DNA of 64,000 nucleotides from Ilyobacter_A sp963668015 (GCA_963668015.2 CAXXCR010000026.1:3297-67296); one strand, 5' to 3'. Counted from the stretch's first letter, positions 21,377 through 30,849 are shown. Notes: generated by a model from the sequence alone, not told the origin. Made by a program: numbers and translations.

Positions 21377-23182
21377 ATGAGTCTTGACAATAGAAGAGAA
21401 GATATGAATATAGTTATCGTCGGTCATGTGGACCACGGTAAAAGTACAATAATCGGAAGGCTTTTAGCCGATACAGATTCCCTGCCAGAGGGAAAGCTCG
21501 ACGAGGTAAAAGAAAGGTGTCGTAGAAATTCCAAGCCGTTTGAGTATGCATTTCTGCTAGACGCCCTAAAAGACGAGCAGGCGCAGGGAATTACTATAGA
21601 TGCTGCTAGGTGTTTTTTTAACACAGATAAAAGGGAATATATAATAATAGATGCCCCTGGGCATATTGAATTTTTAAAAAACATGGTCACAGGTGCCTCA
21701 AGAGCAGAGGCGGCCTTGCTGGTAATAGATGCCGGTGAGGGTATACAGGAAAATTCAAAACGTCACGGATACCTCCTGTCGATGCTCGGGATAAAGCAGA
21801 TAGCCGTTATTGTGAACAAAATGGACCTTGTGAACTATGACGAAAAAGTATTTCAGAATATCCGAAGTGAGTACACAGAATTCTTAAAACAGATAAATAT
21901 CCAACCGAGTACCTTTATACCGGTAAGTGGTTTTATGGGGGACAACATCTCCAATTTATCTGAAAACACATCTTGGTATAACGATAAAACTATATTGGAT
22001 GTACTGGATGATTTCGAGATAGAGAAGCTGCCTGAAGCAAAACCTTTTAGAATGCCTGTTCAGGATGTATATAAATTTACAAAAGACGGGGATAACAGAA
22101 GGATTGTAGCTGGTACAGTTGAAACAGGGAGAGTAAAGATAGGAGATGAAGTAGTTTTTTATCCTTCAGGTAAAAAAAGTACGGTGAAATCCATCGAAGC
22201 ATTCAACAGGAAAAATCCAGAAAGCGTTGGCCCAGGATATGCAACAGGATTTACTCTTAAAGAGCAGATATACGTAACAAGAGGAGAGCTAGCTTCAATT
22301 GCAGGTGAGACAAAACCTAAAGTTGGTACAAGAATAAAAACCCATCTTTTTTGGTTGGGGAAATCTCCAATGGAAAAGGGGAAGCAGTATTTTCTAAAAC
22401 TCGGAAACTCAAAGGTAAAGGTAGAGGTGGAGGAGATCACAAGAGTCCTGGATGCTTCCAGCTTGAGCAATTTGCATAAATCTCAAATAGACAGACATGA
22501 CGTGGCCGAATGTATTTTAAAAACCCACAAACCCATTGCTTTTGATGAAAATGAAGATATACAAAACACAAGCAGGTTTGTTATAATAGACAACTACGAC
22601 ATTACAGGCGGGGGTATAATCGAAGAGGCTTTAGGAGATAAACAGAGTAAACTGAGGGAGCAGGTCCTTCTTAGAAACTACAACTGGGAAAAAAGTATGA
22701 TCACTACCCAGGAAAGGGCCGAAAGATACAACCACAAATCTAAACTTCTGCTGATAACAGGCGAAAGAGGTACTGGTAGAAGGGATATTGGTAAAGGCCT
22801 TGAAAAACTTCTTCTGGATACCGGGAAAAAAGCGTACTACCTGGGTGTAGAAAACTTAATTTACGGTGTCGATACCGACATAAAAGACCCTTACAAAGAG
22901 GAAAACAGGGAGGAGTTCATCAGAAGGTTTGGAGAAATAGCGCATCTTTTGATAGACAGCGGAAACATCCTAATTGCAACAATAGTGGAATTGTCCAAAG
23001 ATGAACTAGACATAATAAGGACAATTATAGGAGCTGACAACTTGGAAATTGTGTGGATAGGGGATGAGGTAGCTACCGGCATATCTACTGATCTGCACAT
23101 AAAGAAGCTGGGGAGTATAGAAGAGGGAATCACATCCCTGAAAGAACATCTACAAAACAAGGGAGTTACACTAAGGATATAA
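21377..23182 (+). CDS. cysN: Sulfate adenylyltransferase subunit 1 fused to a degenerate APS kinase domain (CysNC type)
   Basis: Residues 1 to about 440 are an EF-Tu-like GTPase that drives APS synthesis with CysD: GHVDHGKST near residue 16, DAPGH near residue 92, NKMD near residue 150. Residues from about 455 to 601 align with APS kinase, but the Walker A reads GERGTGRRD instead of GLSGSGKST, and DGDN reads GVEN. The kinase should therefore be inactive, and the separate intact CysC upstream would supply that activity. A GAAGGAG precedes the ATG. A convergent-gene terminator follows. Confidence 0.93.
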   Translation: MSLDNRREDMNIVIVGHVDHGKSTIIGRLLADTDSLPEGKLDEVKERCRRNSKPFEYAFLLDALKDEQAQGITIDAARCFFNTDKREYIIIDAPGHIEFLKNMVTGASRAEAALLVIDAGEGIQENSKRHGYLLSMLGIKQIAVIVNKMDLVNYDEKVFQNIRSEYTEFLKQINIQPSTFIPVSGFMGDNISNLSENTSWYNDKTILDVLDDFEIEKLPEAKPFRMPVQDVYKFTKDGDNRRIVAGTVETGRVKIGDEVVFYPSGKKSTVKSIEAFNRKNPESVGPGYATGFTLKEQIYVTRGELASIAGETKPKVGTRIKTHLFWLGKSPMEKGKQYFLKLGNSKVKVEVEEITRVLDASSLSNLHKSQIDRHDVAECILKTHKPIAFDENEDIQNTSRFVIIDNYDITGGGIIEEALGDKQSKLREQVLLRNYNWEKSMITTQERAERYNHKSKLLLITGERGTGRRDIGKGLEKLLLDTGKKAYYLGVENLIYGVDTDIKDPYKEENREEFIRRFGEIAHLLIDSGNILIATIVELSKDELDIIRTIIGADNLEIVWIGDEVATGISTDLHIKKLGSIEEGITSLKEHLQNKGVTLRI

Positions 23183-23189
23183 TAAAACA

Positions 23190-23216
23190 GAGGCGGCATA
23201 AATGCCGCCTCCTTAT
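23190..23216. terminator. Bidirectional terminator between cysN and the sulfite reductase gene
   Basis: A 10-bp GC-rich perfect stem, GAGGCGGCAT with ATGCCGCCTC over a 2-base loop. It ends two bases before the stop of the convergent sulfite reductase gene. The flanks are A-rich on the left and T-rich on the right, so it can serve both strands. Confidence 0.8.
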
Positions 23217-24823
23217 ATTTTCTGCATATATTCTCTGAAACTAATTTTTTCTCCATTTTTCAAAATTAATATATAATCTTCTACCAATCGTGATACAAAA
23301 ACAGCAACCTCGCTAAGAGGAATAAACCTTTCAGGAGCAGTTCTAGCCAGAACTTTTCCCTCTCTATCTACCCTGCCACCGCTGTATACCTGAACACAGT
23401 CTGTTAATACACCGTCTATTAGTTTTTTAGAACCTTCAAAGCCTAGGGCTGCAATCTGTCCACCACCACAGGAGCTTCCACAGCCTGACACCTTTATATC
23501 ATCAATTAGCTGTGTGAACAGATCTGCCTTATATTCAGGATACTTTTTGAATAAGTTTTCAGTAGCCACAGAGATATCACGGCCTATTAGAGGGGCTTCC
23601 AAAAGGCCTGTTGTACATAACTTTGCCCCTATGCAGGTAAGCACATGATTTTCAAAATTTATCTCTGCCGATCCTGGAGCACTTAAATTTTGTTTTAAAA
23701 GTCTATAGAGTTCCGGCAGGAAACTTTTATGCACCAGCGGAATGTAAATGTCTTGCTCCAAAGACAGCCTGATTATAGGGCATCCAACCTGATCCAATAC
23801 TTCAGTTAGAAGCTTTAGGTCGATCGATTTTAAGTTTCCGTCTTTTATAAACAGCCTTATCGAACATACATCCTCATACTTAGTTTCTACTACAGCCGTT
23901 TTTTTCCATTCTATGTAATCTTTCGTTTCTGTATCTTTTTCGTTTGATCTCCTAAGCCCTGACAATATTGCTTCATAGCCGCTTTCTTCAAATACCCTAT
24001 ATTCACCAGGGACTTCAGTTTTGTCAAAATATTCCATATACAGCTTTTGAAACTGTTCAAATCCAAGTTTTTCAACTAAAAATCTTAACCTTGATTTTGA
24101 CCTGTTTTTCCTTTCTCCAAGTTCATAGAACAAGTCTACCATTGCAACTACAGACTTTACAAAATCTTCCTCAGGCAAAAAATCAAAAAGAAGTTTACCC
24201 AGAGAAGGGTTTCTTCCCAGACCTCCCCCAGCATATACCTCGAATCCCCTTTCTCCGTTTTGGATTTTAGCTAAAAATCCGAGGTCGTTTGCCGCCGTGT
24301 GCCCCCTGTCATCAGGTTCTCCTGAAAAGGAAACTTTAAACTTTCTACCAAATTTGAAAGCCTTATCATAAGTTTTTATATAGGCGTCCAGCTTCAGTGC
24401 ATGTGGCCTCACGTCAAAGATACTGTCTTTTGAAATTCCGGAAAGAGGCGAAACCAATGGGTTTCTATACGTGTCACCGCCGCCGCCTTTAAAGGGCATA
24501 CCATTTTCACTGCATGACCTAACTATATTATATACGTTCTCTGCAGGAACCTCGTGTAGCTGTATGCTGTCCCTTGTAGAAATGTGGGCAAAACCAACTT
24601 TGTTCACATCCATTATATCTGATAGTACTTGGAGTTTTTGTACTGTAAACTCCCCTCCGACCTGTCTAACCCTGGTCATGAAGGATCCGTCTCTGGTAGC
24701 ATAAATACCGAAACCTGCGGAAACTTTTTTTACATCGGGGTATTTTATCTCCCCGGAGATATACTTTTCAAGCCTCTCTTTTAAGTTCAGATGTTCTTCT
24801 TTTAAACTCTCACTGTATCCCAC
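23213..24823 (-). CDS. Siroheme-dependent sulfite (or nitrite) reductase
   Basis: It carries out the six-electron reduction of sulfite to sulfide with a siroheme-[4Fe-4S] centre. The cluster ligands are seen as CIGAKLC near residue 398 and CGSSCGG near residue 437, the pattern C-x5-C...C-x3-C. Both ferredoxin-like half domains (FAHISTRDSIQLHEV near residue 80) are present. The length, 536 residues, matches the single-chain ferredoxin-dependent or assimilatory type rather than the DsrAB type. Context with the APS-reducing operon and the siroheme genes on either side argues for sulfite. Nitrite cannot be excluded from sequence alone. Confidence 0.9.
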   Translation of the reverse strand: MGYSESLKEEHLNLKERLEKYISGEIKYPDVKKVSAGFGIYATRDGSFMTRVRQVGGEFTVQKLQVLSDIMDVNKVGFAHISTRDSIQLHEVPAENVYNIVRSCSENGMPFKGGGGDTYRNPLVSPLSGISKDSIFDVRPHALKLDAYIKTYDKAFKFGRKFKVSFSGEPDDRGHTAANDLGFLAKIQNGERGFEVYAGGGLGRNPSLGKLLFDFLPEEDFVKSVVAMVDLFYELGERKNRSKSRLRFLVEKLGFEQFQKLYMEYFDKTEVPGEYRVFEESGYEAILSGLRRSNEKDTETKDYIEWKKTAVVETKYEDVCSIRLFIKDGNLKSIDLKLLTEVLDQVGCPIIRLSLEQDIYIPLVHKSFLPELYRLLKQNLSAPGSAEINFENHVLTCIGAKLCTTGLLEAPLIGRDISVATENLFKKYPEYKADLFTQLIDDIKVSGCGSSCGGGQIAALGFEGSKKLIDGVLTDCVQVYSGGRVDREGKVLARTAPERFIPLSEVAVFVSRLVEDYILILKNGEKISFREYMQKI

Positions 24824-25479
24824 TATACCCCTCCTAATAAGATTACTTAATTATATTATATTGGAACTTCTGAAATAATCAAAATAGAAATTTCTTATCA
24901 AATTCATAAGCAAATACTTATATCTGTTGTGGCTTTGCCATAGGCATAAAACTTACAGCCATCAACGGATTTTTTTGTCTGTCTTATACCAAAATATAGA
25001 TCACCCTTTTTAAAATAAATTACCTGTAATATACAAATTTTATTTTCAAAACCTCCTAATCTAAGAGATCTTATGCAAATAACTTATAATAATACTTGTG
25101 AATTTATACTGTGCTGTTTTGAAGTGGGTTCTTAATCGGGGATGGAAATCTAGAAAAAGTTGAAAATTGGCTTATAAAGAAAACTTGAAATAAATTGCAA
25201 GCATCAGTGGGATGAAATAAGTGCTTAAGAAATTATAGGAAAATTAGGAATTAGGTACACGTTGGTGTATAGAAATTGGCGCTATTATATAGTATAATTA
25301 CTTAAAAATATTTAGGTGTTTTAATTTGATGAGGAAATTGGTGAGAATACTATACAGTTCTCGTTAAGGTTATTTGAGCGAAGGGGTTACTATTTAAAAA
25401 TTGGAAGTAAAGATTTAATATACTATGGTCTTGTTTAAGTTTTTTACTGTTTACTTGTCGATTGGGAGGAAGAAGTCTT
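24824..25479. other. Divergent intergenic region between sulfite reductase and cbiX
   Basis: About 650 bp with no credible ORF. The left part holds the sulfite reductase promoter and CTTAT/ATAAG half-sites (listed separately). At 24929-24962 there are overlapping short hairpins, TGGCTTTGCCA and TGCCATAGGCA, which share a segment and could be alternatives. A TATAAT at 25293-25298 faces cbiX but lacks a well-spaced -35. Confidence 0.5.
24855..24921 (-). promoter_or_regulatory. Sulfite reductase promoter with repeated half-sites
   Basis: On the minus strand TTGATT (24882-24877), 16 bases, and TATAAT (24860-24855) form a good promoter. Just upstream lie three half-sites: CTTAT (24894-24898), ATAAG (24906-24910) and CTTAT (24917-24921), in alternating orientation with 6-7 base gaps. 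They look like an operator for a dimeric regulator of unknown identity. No S-box is present here. Confidence 0.5.
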
Positions 25480-25848
25480 ATGGAAGCAGTACTGATTATT
25501 GTACACGGAAGCCGTTCCAAAAAATTTCAAGATGATTTTGAAAAAGTTGTGGATATGGTCAGAGAGAGAAAAAATGGAGTAAAGGTATACGGGGCTAGTA
25601 TGGAACTTTCAGAACCTACAATAGAGGGTACTGTAGAAAAAATGATGTCTGAAAATTCTGACATCAAGGAGATAGCGGTTGTACCTTTATTTTTGTTTGA
25701 TGGAAAACATACAAAGGAGGATATTCCTAAAAAAATAGAGAAATTAGGGGGAAAATACTCGGATGTCAGATTTAAGTTAGGAAAACCATTAGGTGCAGAC
25801 CCAATGCTGGCTGAAATTTTAATTAAAAGAGCAGAAGAGGCGCTATAG
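25480..25848 (+). CDS. cbiX: Sirohydrochlorin chelatase, small CbiX/SirB type
   Basis: It inserts Fe2+ (for siroheme) or Co2+ (for cobalamin) into sirohydrochlorin. The 122-residue protein begins VLIIVHGSRSKKF, where His is the metal-inserting residue, and has a second family segment VVPLFLFDGKHTKEDIP near residue 68 with the other His. The short length is that of one CbiX half. ATG 25480 follows GGGAGGA; a more upstream TTG overlaps that site. In this setting an iron chelatase for siroheme is the likely role. Confidence 0.88.
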   Translation: MEAVLIIVHGSRSKKFQDDFEKVVDMVRERKNGVKVYGASMELSEPTIEGTVEKMMSENSDIKEIAVVPLFLFDGKHTKEDIPKKIEKLGGKYSDVRFKLGKPLGADPMLAEILIKRAEEAL

Positions 25849-26165
25849 GAGAAGCTTGTGAAAAGGAAATTCTGCCTGCTTATTTTATAGATATAATGTC
25901 CTGTCAAGAGGGCTGTTTTTAAATTCGCAGTATAGATAGCATTTTGAAATTTATGGATATCCAGGAAAAAATGGATAGATGTAATAAGGTCGCTTACTAA
26001 ATTTTTTGCCATACTTGGTTTCAGACTTTGGTATAGGGCATGTTATAATGAGGAATAAAGTGAAAAAATAGATAGGAAGCTATGGGCAGGAAGAACAATA
26101 ACGGGCTTGTAATAAATATGGACAATATATTGGAAAAGCATTTTTAAGAGGTGGCGTGAGTAAAT
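25849..26165 (+). other. Spacer between cbiX and hemA
   Basis: About 317 bp. An extended -10 (TGTTATAAT, 26042-26049... approximate) lies about 120 bp before hemA, suggesting a separate promoter for the hem operon. A 21-codon ORF (26082-26147) with an AGGAAG upstream is too short to call. Nothing else is recognised. Confidence 0.45.
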
Positions 26166-27179
26166 ATGGGACTTAGAAATTTTAATGTGGTAAGTGTAAA
26201 TTACAAGGATTTTACCTTGGAGCAAAGGGAAGAATTTCTAAAGAGAAACTATAAAGAAAGATTGAAGGAATATTTTTTTAAATCTGACATAAAAGGGTAT
26301 GTGATATTGGAGACCTGTCTTCGCATAGAGATATATTTTGAAAAATCACACAAGTTTTCCAGTGAAAATTTTCTTAAGGACATGGGACTTTCTAGAGATA
26401 TCAAGATTTTTAACGGTGAAGAAGCACTAAAGTACCTCATGAATGTATCCTGCGGGCTGGAATCTGTGATAAAGGGAGAGGACCAGATCTTGTCACAGCT
26501 AAAAAAAAGCTATTCAGAAAATCTCGAAAAGAAAAAAACTTCTAAAATATTGAACATCATATTTAACAAGGCCATACAGACAGGGAAAAAATTTAGAACA
26601 GTAAGCAAGATAAACACTCAAAATCTATCGTTGGATGGCATATCTGTAAAATTTATAAGGGAGAAATTTAAAGATTTCTCAGAAAAAAAAGTCTTTATAA
26701 TAGGTATTGGGGAATTAAGCCAATCGATACTGGCCTTGCTGTATAAGATTGGAGTTAAGGAAATTGCTGTAACCAATAGGACCCGCCATAAATCTTTGGA
26801 GGTTAACCATAAATATAAAGATATTAAACTTGTATATTTTTCAGATAAGTACAAAGAGATAAAAGACAGCGACATAATAATAAGTGCAACATCCGCCCCG
26901 CATCTTGTTATAAAAGCAGATAAACTCGAATTGGTTGTTGCAGATGTGAGGGAGCGTTTCTTCCTGGATTTAGCTGTACCCAGGGATATAGATCCAAAAA
27001 TTGCGACATTTAAAAATACTACTCTTTGCCATCTAGAAGATTTATGGGAAGTGTATAACAATAACTTAGAGAATAGAGAAAATATATCCGAAAAATACAG
27101 TTATGTCATCGAAGAACAGATAGAAAAGACGAAAAAATGGTTTGATTACAGGAAGGAAATAGTTGGTGAGAATGCATAA
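26166..27179 (+). CDS. hemA: Glutamyl-tRNA reductase
   Basis: It reduces Glu-tRNA to glutamate-1-semialdehyde with NADPH, the first committed step of the C5 tetrapyrrole pathway. The catalytic Cys is in LETCLRIEIYF near residue 51 (the family usually reads TCNR, here TCLR). GLESVIKGEDQILSQ near residue 97 is the family signature, and an NADPH-binding VFIIGIGELS is near residue 178. The length, 337 residues, is on the short side of the 340-450 range because the C-terminal dimerisation helix is reduced. It overlaps hemC by a few bases. Confidence 0.93.
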   Translation: MGLRNFNVVSVNYKDFTLEQREEFLKRNYKERLKEYFFKSDIKGYVILETCLRIEIYFEKSHKFSSENFLKDMGLSRDIKIFNGEEALKYLMNVSCGLESVIKGEDQILSQLKKSYSENLEKKKTSKILNIIFNKAIQTGKKFRTVSKINTQNLSLDGISVKFIREKFKDFSEKKVFIIGIGELSQSILALLYKIGVKEIAVTNRTRHKSLEVNHKYKDIKLVYFSDKYKEIKDSDIIISATSAPHLVIKADKLELVVADVRERFFLDLAVPRDIDPKIATFKNTTLCHLEDLWEVYNNNLENRENISEKYSYVIEEQIEKTKKWFDYRKEIVGENA

Positions 27180-28068
27180 AAAAAATATTGTTATAGGTAC
27201 CAGGGCAAGCATACTTGCTTTAGCCCAGGCAGAGTATGTAAAGAAGGTGCTTCAGGAAAAAAATCCAGACTTGAAAATAGAGCTGAAAAAAATAATTACA
27301 AGTGGGGATAAGGATCAGAGGACGAATTGGGGAGATACTTCACTGAAAAGCCTTTTTGTAAAAGAGATAGAAAGGGAACTTTTAGACGGCGGTGTTGATA
27401 TAGCAGTGCATTCCATGAAAGACATGCCTGCAGTGAATCCTAAAGGGCTAATAAACGGTTGCTTCCCACAAAGAGAGGATAACAGGGATGTGCTTGTATC
27501 TAACGGAAACTTGAGGTTTGAAGAGCTGCCGAAAGGAGCAAAAGTTGGGACCAGCAGTTTAAGAAGAAAAATGAGTATTTTGAACCTTAGACCTGATCTG
27601 GAAGTAGTTCCTATAAGGGGAAATATACACACCCGTTTAAAAAAATTAAAAGAAGGGTATTGTGATGCCATAGTTTTGGCTGCAGCGGGTTTAAAAAGAG
27701 TTGGCCTTGAGGGGGAAATAAGTCAGTATTTTGAAACAGACGAGGTAGTGCCAGCCCCTGCCCAGGGAATACTTTGTATACAGTGCAGGGAAGGAGATAA
27801 GTTCATATTAAATGAACTTAAAAAAATAGATGATAAAAAGACCAGAGTGATCTGCATGGCAGAAAGGGAGTTCTCAAGGATTTTTGATGGCGGATGTCAT
27901 ACACCGATGGGATGTTCGGCAGAAATCAATGAAGGTAAAATAGAGCTAAAGGGTATGTACTACAGCAGTGATAGTTTGTATTTTGGAAACAGCAACGGGA
28001 GTTTAGAATGTCCAGAAAAGGTAGCTCAAGATTTAGCTGGCATAATCAGGGGGAAGATAGATGAGTAG
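27172..28068 (+). CDS. hemC: Porphobilinogen deaminase (hydroxymethylbilane synthase)
   Basis: It joins four porphobilinogen units into hydroxymethylbilane. IGTRASILALAQA starts near residue 6, the substrate-contact segment HSMKDMPA is near residue 80, and the dipyrromethane-cofactor cysteine is in DGGCHTPMG near residue 240. Length is about 298 residues. The ATG at 27172 was chosen; a TTG at 27163 is closer to the AGGAAGG and is also possible. It overlaps hemA at its start and the next gene at its end, so translation is coupled. Confidence 0.93.
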   Translation: MHKKNIVIGTRASILALAQAEYVKKVLQEKNPDLKIELKKIITSGDKDQRTNWGDTSLKSLFVKEIERELLDGGVDIAVHSMKDMPAVNPKGLINGCFPQREDNRDVLVSNGNLRFEELPKGAKVGTSSLRRKMSILNLRPDLEVVPIRGNIHTRLKKLKEGYCDAIVLAAAGLKRVGLEGEISQYFETDEVVPAPAQGILCIQCREGDKFILNELKKIDDKKTRVICMAEREFSRIFDGGCHTPMGCSAEINEGKIELKGMYYSSDSLYFGNSNGSLECPEKVAQDLAGIIRGKIDE

Positions 28069-29524
28069 AGGGACAGTTTATATTGCAGGTGCAGGTTGTG
28101 GAGATTATGACCTAATGACATTAAAACTGGAAAAACTATTAAAAACCGCAGACTGCATAGTATATGACAGACTGATAAATGAAAACATGCTAAACCTAGC
28201 CAAAAAGAACGCAGAGCTTATCTATCTGGGTAAAGAAAACACCGAAGGAGGACTTTTACAGGAGAATATAAACAGGGTATTGGTTGAAAAAGCCAAGGAA
28301 GGTAAAAAAGTTCTAAGGCTTAAAGGTGGACACCCGTTCGTATTTGGAAGAGGTGGGGAAGAAGCTTTAGCCTTAGAAGAGGAAGGCTTGGATTTTGAAA
28401 TAATTCCGGGGATAACTTCGCCTATATCTGTGCCTGCTTATGCAGGAATACCTGTGAGCTACAGGGGGATAAATACATCCTTTCATATTTTTACTGGACA
28501 TACAAAAAAAGGTGGTGGCTGGATAGATTTTGAAACAGTTTCCAAATTAAAAGGAACTCTTGTGTTTTTGATGGGGGTCAAGAACTTACCTCAAATAGTG
28601 CAAGGGCTTGTTGAGAATGGAAAGGATGCTGAGACACCTACAGCTATAATAGAGAGCGGCAGTACAACAAAACAGAGGACAGTAAGTGGAACACTTGGCA
28701 GCATAGTAGACCTTGCCAAGGAAAAGAGTGTTGTCCCACCTTCAATAATAGTCGTAGGTGAAGTTGTGAGCTTAAGAGAAAAGCTGAAATGGTTTGAAAA
28801 AAAGAAGTTTTTTGGAAAAAATATCTTGGTCACTAGGAGTGTGGAGCAGGCAGGGAACTTTTCTCATATGATAAGGGAACTGGGCGGGGAATCTTTTGAG
28901 CTGCCATTTATAGATATTGTCTATAGGGAGTTTGCATTTCCGGATTTATCAGAATATAAGGCAGTTCTTTTCAACAGTGCAAATGCCGTAAGAGGATTTT
29001 TTAGAAAACTAGAGGATGTACGGAAGCTGGGAAATGTAAAGATTGGTGCTGTGGGAGTAAAAACCTGCGAAGAGCTCAGAAAAAACAGGATAGTTCCAGA
29101 CTTTATACCGGAGGAATACAAGGGGGATTTATTAATCAAAGAATCGACAGAATACACAGCAGAAGGGGACAGGATACTTATAGTTACTTCGAATATTTCA
29201 CCGATCCAGGAGGAGCTCTACTCTAAAAATTATGCAAGAAAATTTGAAAAACTGGTGGCTTATGAGACTAGAAAAATAAAGAGGGAAAAACCTGAGGTTG
29301 TGAAGATCTTAGAAAAAACTGATATAATAAGCTTCTTAAGCAGCTCAACCTTTGAGGCGTTTTGGGAAAGTATAGAAGGGGACAAAAGTTTGTTAGAGGG
29401 CAAAGTGATAGCCTCCATAGGACCTATGACTAGCGAGACGATAAAAGAAGCAGGGGTAGATGTGGACATAGAAGCCAGTGAATACACTGTAGACGGAATT
29501 ATAGAACAACTAAAAAAATTATAA
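28061..29524 (+). CDS. cobA-hemD: Fusion of uroporphyrinogen-III C-methyltransferase and uroporphyrinogen-III synthase
   Basis: A 487-residue bifunctional protein. Residues 1 to about 240 are a SUMT methyltransferase (GAGCGDYDLMTLKLEK near residue 7, LRLKGGHPFVFGRGGEE near residue 87), which makes precorrin-2 using SAM. Residues from about 250 on are a HemD domain (ILVTRSVEQAGNF, then the AFNSANAV-like LFNSANAVRGFF). Such fusions are known in Firmicutes and Fusobacteria. The fusion channels uroporphyrinogen III straight to siroheme and corrinoids instead of heme. Confidence 0.94.
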   Translation: MSRGTVYIAGAGCGDYDLMTLKLEKLLKTADCIVYDRLINENMLNLAKKNAELIYLGKENTEGGLLQENINRVLVEKAKEGKKVLRLKGGHPFVFGRGGEEALALEEEGLDFEIIPGITSPISVPAYAGIPVSYRGINTSFHIFTGHTKKGGGWIDFETVSKLKGTLVFLMGVKNLPQIVQGLVENGKDAETPTAIIESGSTTKQRTVSGTLGSIVDLAKEKSVVPPSIIVVGEVVSLREKLKWFEKKKFFGKNILVTRSVEQAGNFSHMIRELGGESFELPFIDIVYREFAFPDLSEYKAVLFNSANAVRGFFRKLEDVRKLGNVKIGAVGVKTCEELRKNRIVPDFIPEEYKGDLLIKESTEYTAEGDRILIVTSNISPIQEELYSKNYARKFEKLVAYETRKIKREKPEVVKILEKTDIISFLSSSTFEAFWESIEGDKSLLEGKVIASIGPMTSETIKEAGVDVDIEASEYTVDGIIEQLKKL

Positions 29525-29540
29525 AGTTTTGGGAGTTGAA

Positions 29541-30848
29541 ATGATGGAGCATAAAAATTCAATTGAAATATTTCAAAGAGCAAAAGACTCTATTCCGGGC
29601 GGGGTTAACAGTCCTGTTAGAGCATTTCAGGCAGTGAAAAAAGCTTATCCGATATTTATAAACAGAGGTAAAGGAAGTAAGATTTATGATGAAGACGGAA
29701 ATGAATACCTTGACTGTATCTGCTCTTGGGGGCCGATGATACTAGGGCATAATGACGAAAGAGTAGTGGAGGCTGTAAAAAAAGAGGTGGAGAATGGCAG
29801 CTCGTTTGGCCTTCCAACTAAAAAGGAAGTTGAACTGGCAGAACTGGTAAAAAAATGCTTCCCATCTATTGAAAAGGTAAGGTTGACAACATCAGGAACA
29901 GAAGCCACGATGGCTGCAGTTAGGCTGGCAAGAGCATACACTCAAAAAAATAAAATAGTTAAATTTGAGGGGTGCTACCACGGTCACTCAGATTCACTTA
30001 TGGTGAAGGCAGGTTCGGGACTTTTGACCTCTGGTCATCAAGACAGCAACGGTATAACAGCTGGGGTAATGCAGGATACCTTGACACTTCCATTTGGAAA
30101 TCTGGAAAAGGTAAAAAGGCTCCTTGAAAATGAAGACGATATAGCTTGTATAATAGTAGAACCAGTACCTGCAAATATGGGGCTTATTATTCCAGATGAA
30201 GCGTATTTAAAAGGTCTGAGGGATCTATGTGATGAGCACAGGGTAGTGCTTATTTTTGACGAGGTTATAAGTGGGTTTAGGCTTTCTATTGGAGGAGCTC
30301 AAAAATTATATGGAGTAAACCCTGATTTAACCACATTGGGGAAGATAATAGGCGGCGGTTATCCGGTAGGAGCTTTTGGTGGTAAAAAAGAAATAATGGA
30401 TATGGTCGCACCAGTGGGAAATGTGTACCATGCAGGGACCCTTTCAGGAAACCCAGTTTCTGTAAGAGCTGGTATAGAGACCTTGAAAATACTGAAAAAT
30501 ACAGCTGGATTTTACGAGAATTTGGCAGAAAAGACAGCTAGCTTGGCGGAAGGTATAAGAGAGCTTGCAAAAAAACATTGTATTCCTGTAGGGGTAAATC
30601 AGATAGGCAGCCTTTTTACCATATTCTTTTCAGATAAAGAGGTTAAGAATTTAAATGATGCAATAAATTCAAATGATGATATGTATGTTGAATATTTTTC
30701 AAGCATGCTCGAAGAAGGAGTAGTAGTTCCTCCAGCAAAATATGAGGCTCATTTTATTTCTGCAGCTCACAGTGAGGAAGATTTGCTTAAGTTGCTGGCA
30801 TCCATTGACAAAGCTTTTGCAAATATCTCTGCAAAGGTAAGCTGGTAA
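29541..30848 (+). CDS. hemL: Glutamate-1-semialdehyde 2,1-aminomutase
   Basis: A PLP enzyme that turns glutamate-1-semialdehyde into 5-aminolevulinate. GGVNSPVRAF near residue 22 and the PLP lysine region TTLGKIIGGGYPVGAFGG near residue 265 are clear. The EVISGFR motif precedes them. ATG 29541 or ATG 29544 fits the GGGAG at 29531-29535; an earlier TTG does not. Length (435) is typical. It overlaps nothing and is 2 bp before the next gene. Confidence 0.94.
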   Translation: MMEHKNSIEIFQRAKDSIPGGVNSPVRAFQAVKKAYPIFINRGKGSKIYDEDGNEYLDCICSWGPMILGHNDERVVEAVKKEVENGSSFGLPTKKEVELAELVKKCFPSIEKVRLTTSGTEATMAAVRLARAYTQKNKIVKFEGCYHGHSDSLMVKAGSGLLTSGHQDSNGITAGVMQDTLTLPFGNLEKVKRLLENEDDIACIIVEPVPANMGLIIPDEAYLKGLRDLCDEHRVVLIFDEVISGFRLSIGGAQKLYGVNPDLTTLGKIIGGGYPVGAFGGKKEIMDMVAPVGNVYHAGTLSGNPVSVRAGIETLKILKNTAGFYENLAEKTASLAEGIRELAKKHCIPVGVNQIGSLFTIFFSDKEVKNLNDAINSNDDMYVEYFSSMLEEGVVVPPAKYEAHFISAAHSEEDLLKLLASIDKAFANISAKVSW

Positions 30849-30849
30849 A

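Noticed and set aside
23213..24823. Dissimilatory DsrA or DsrB
   Set aside because: Single-chain 536-residue form with an assimilatory-type layout, and no partner dsr gene nearby.
26082..26147. 21-codon ORF upstream of hemA
   Set aside because: Too short and without distinctive composition to call as a gene.
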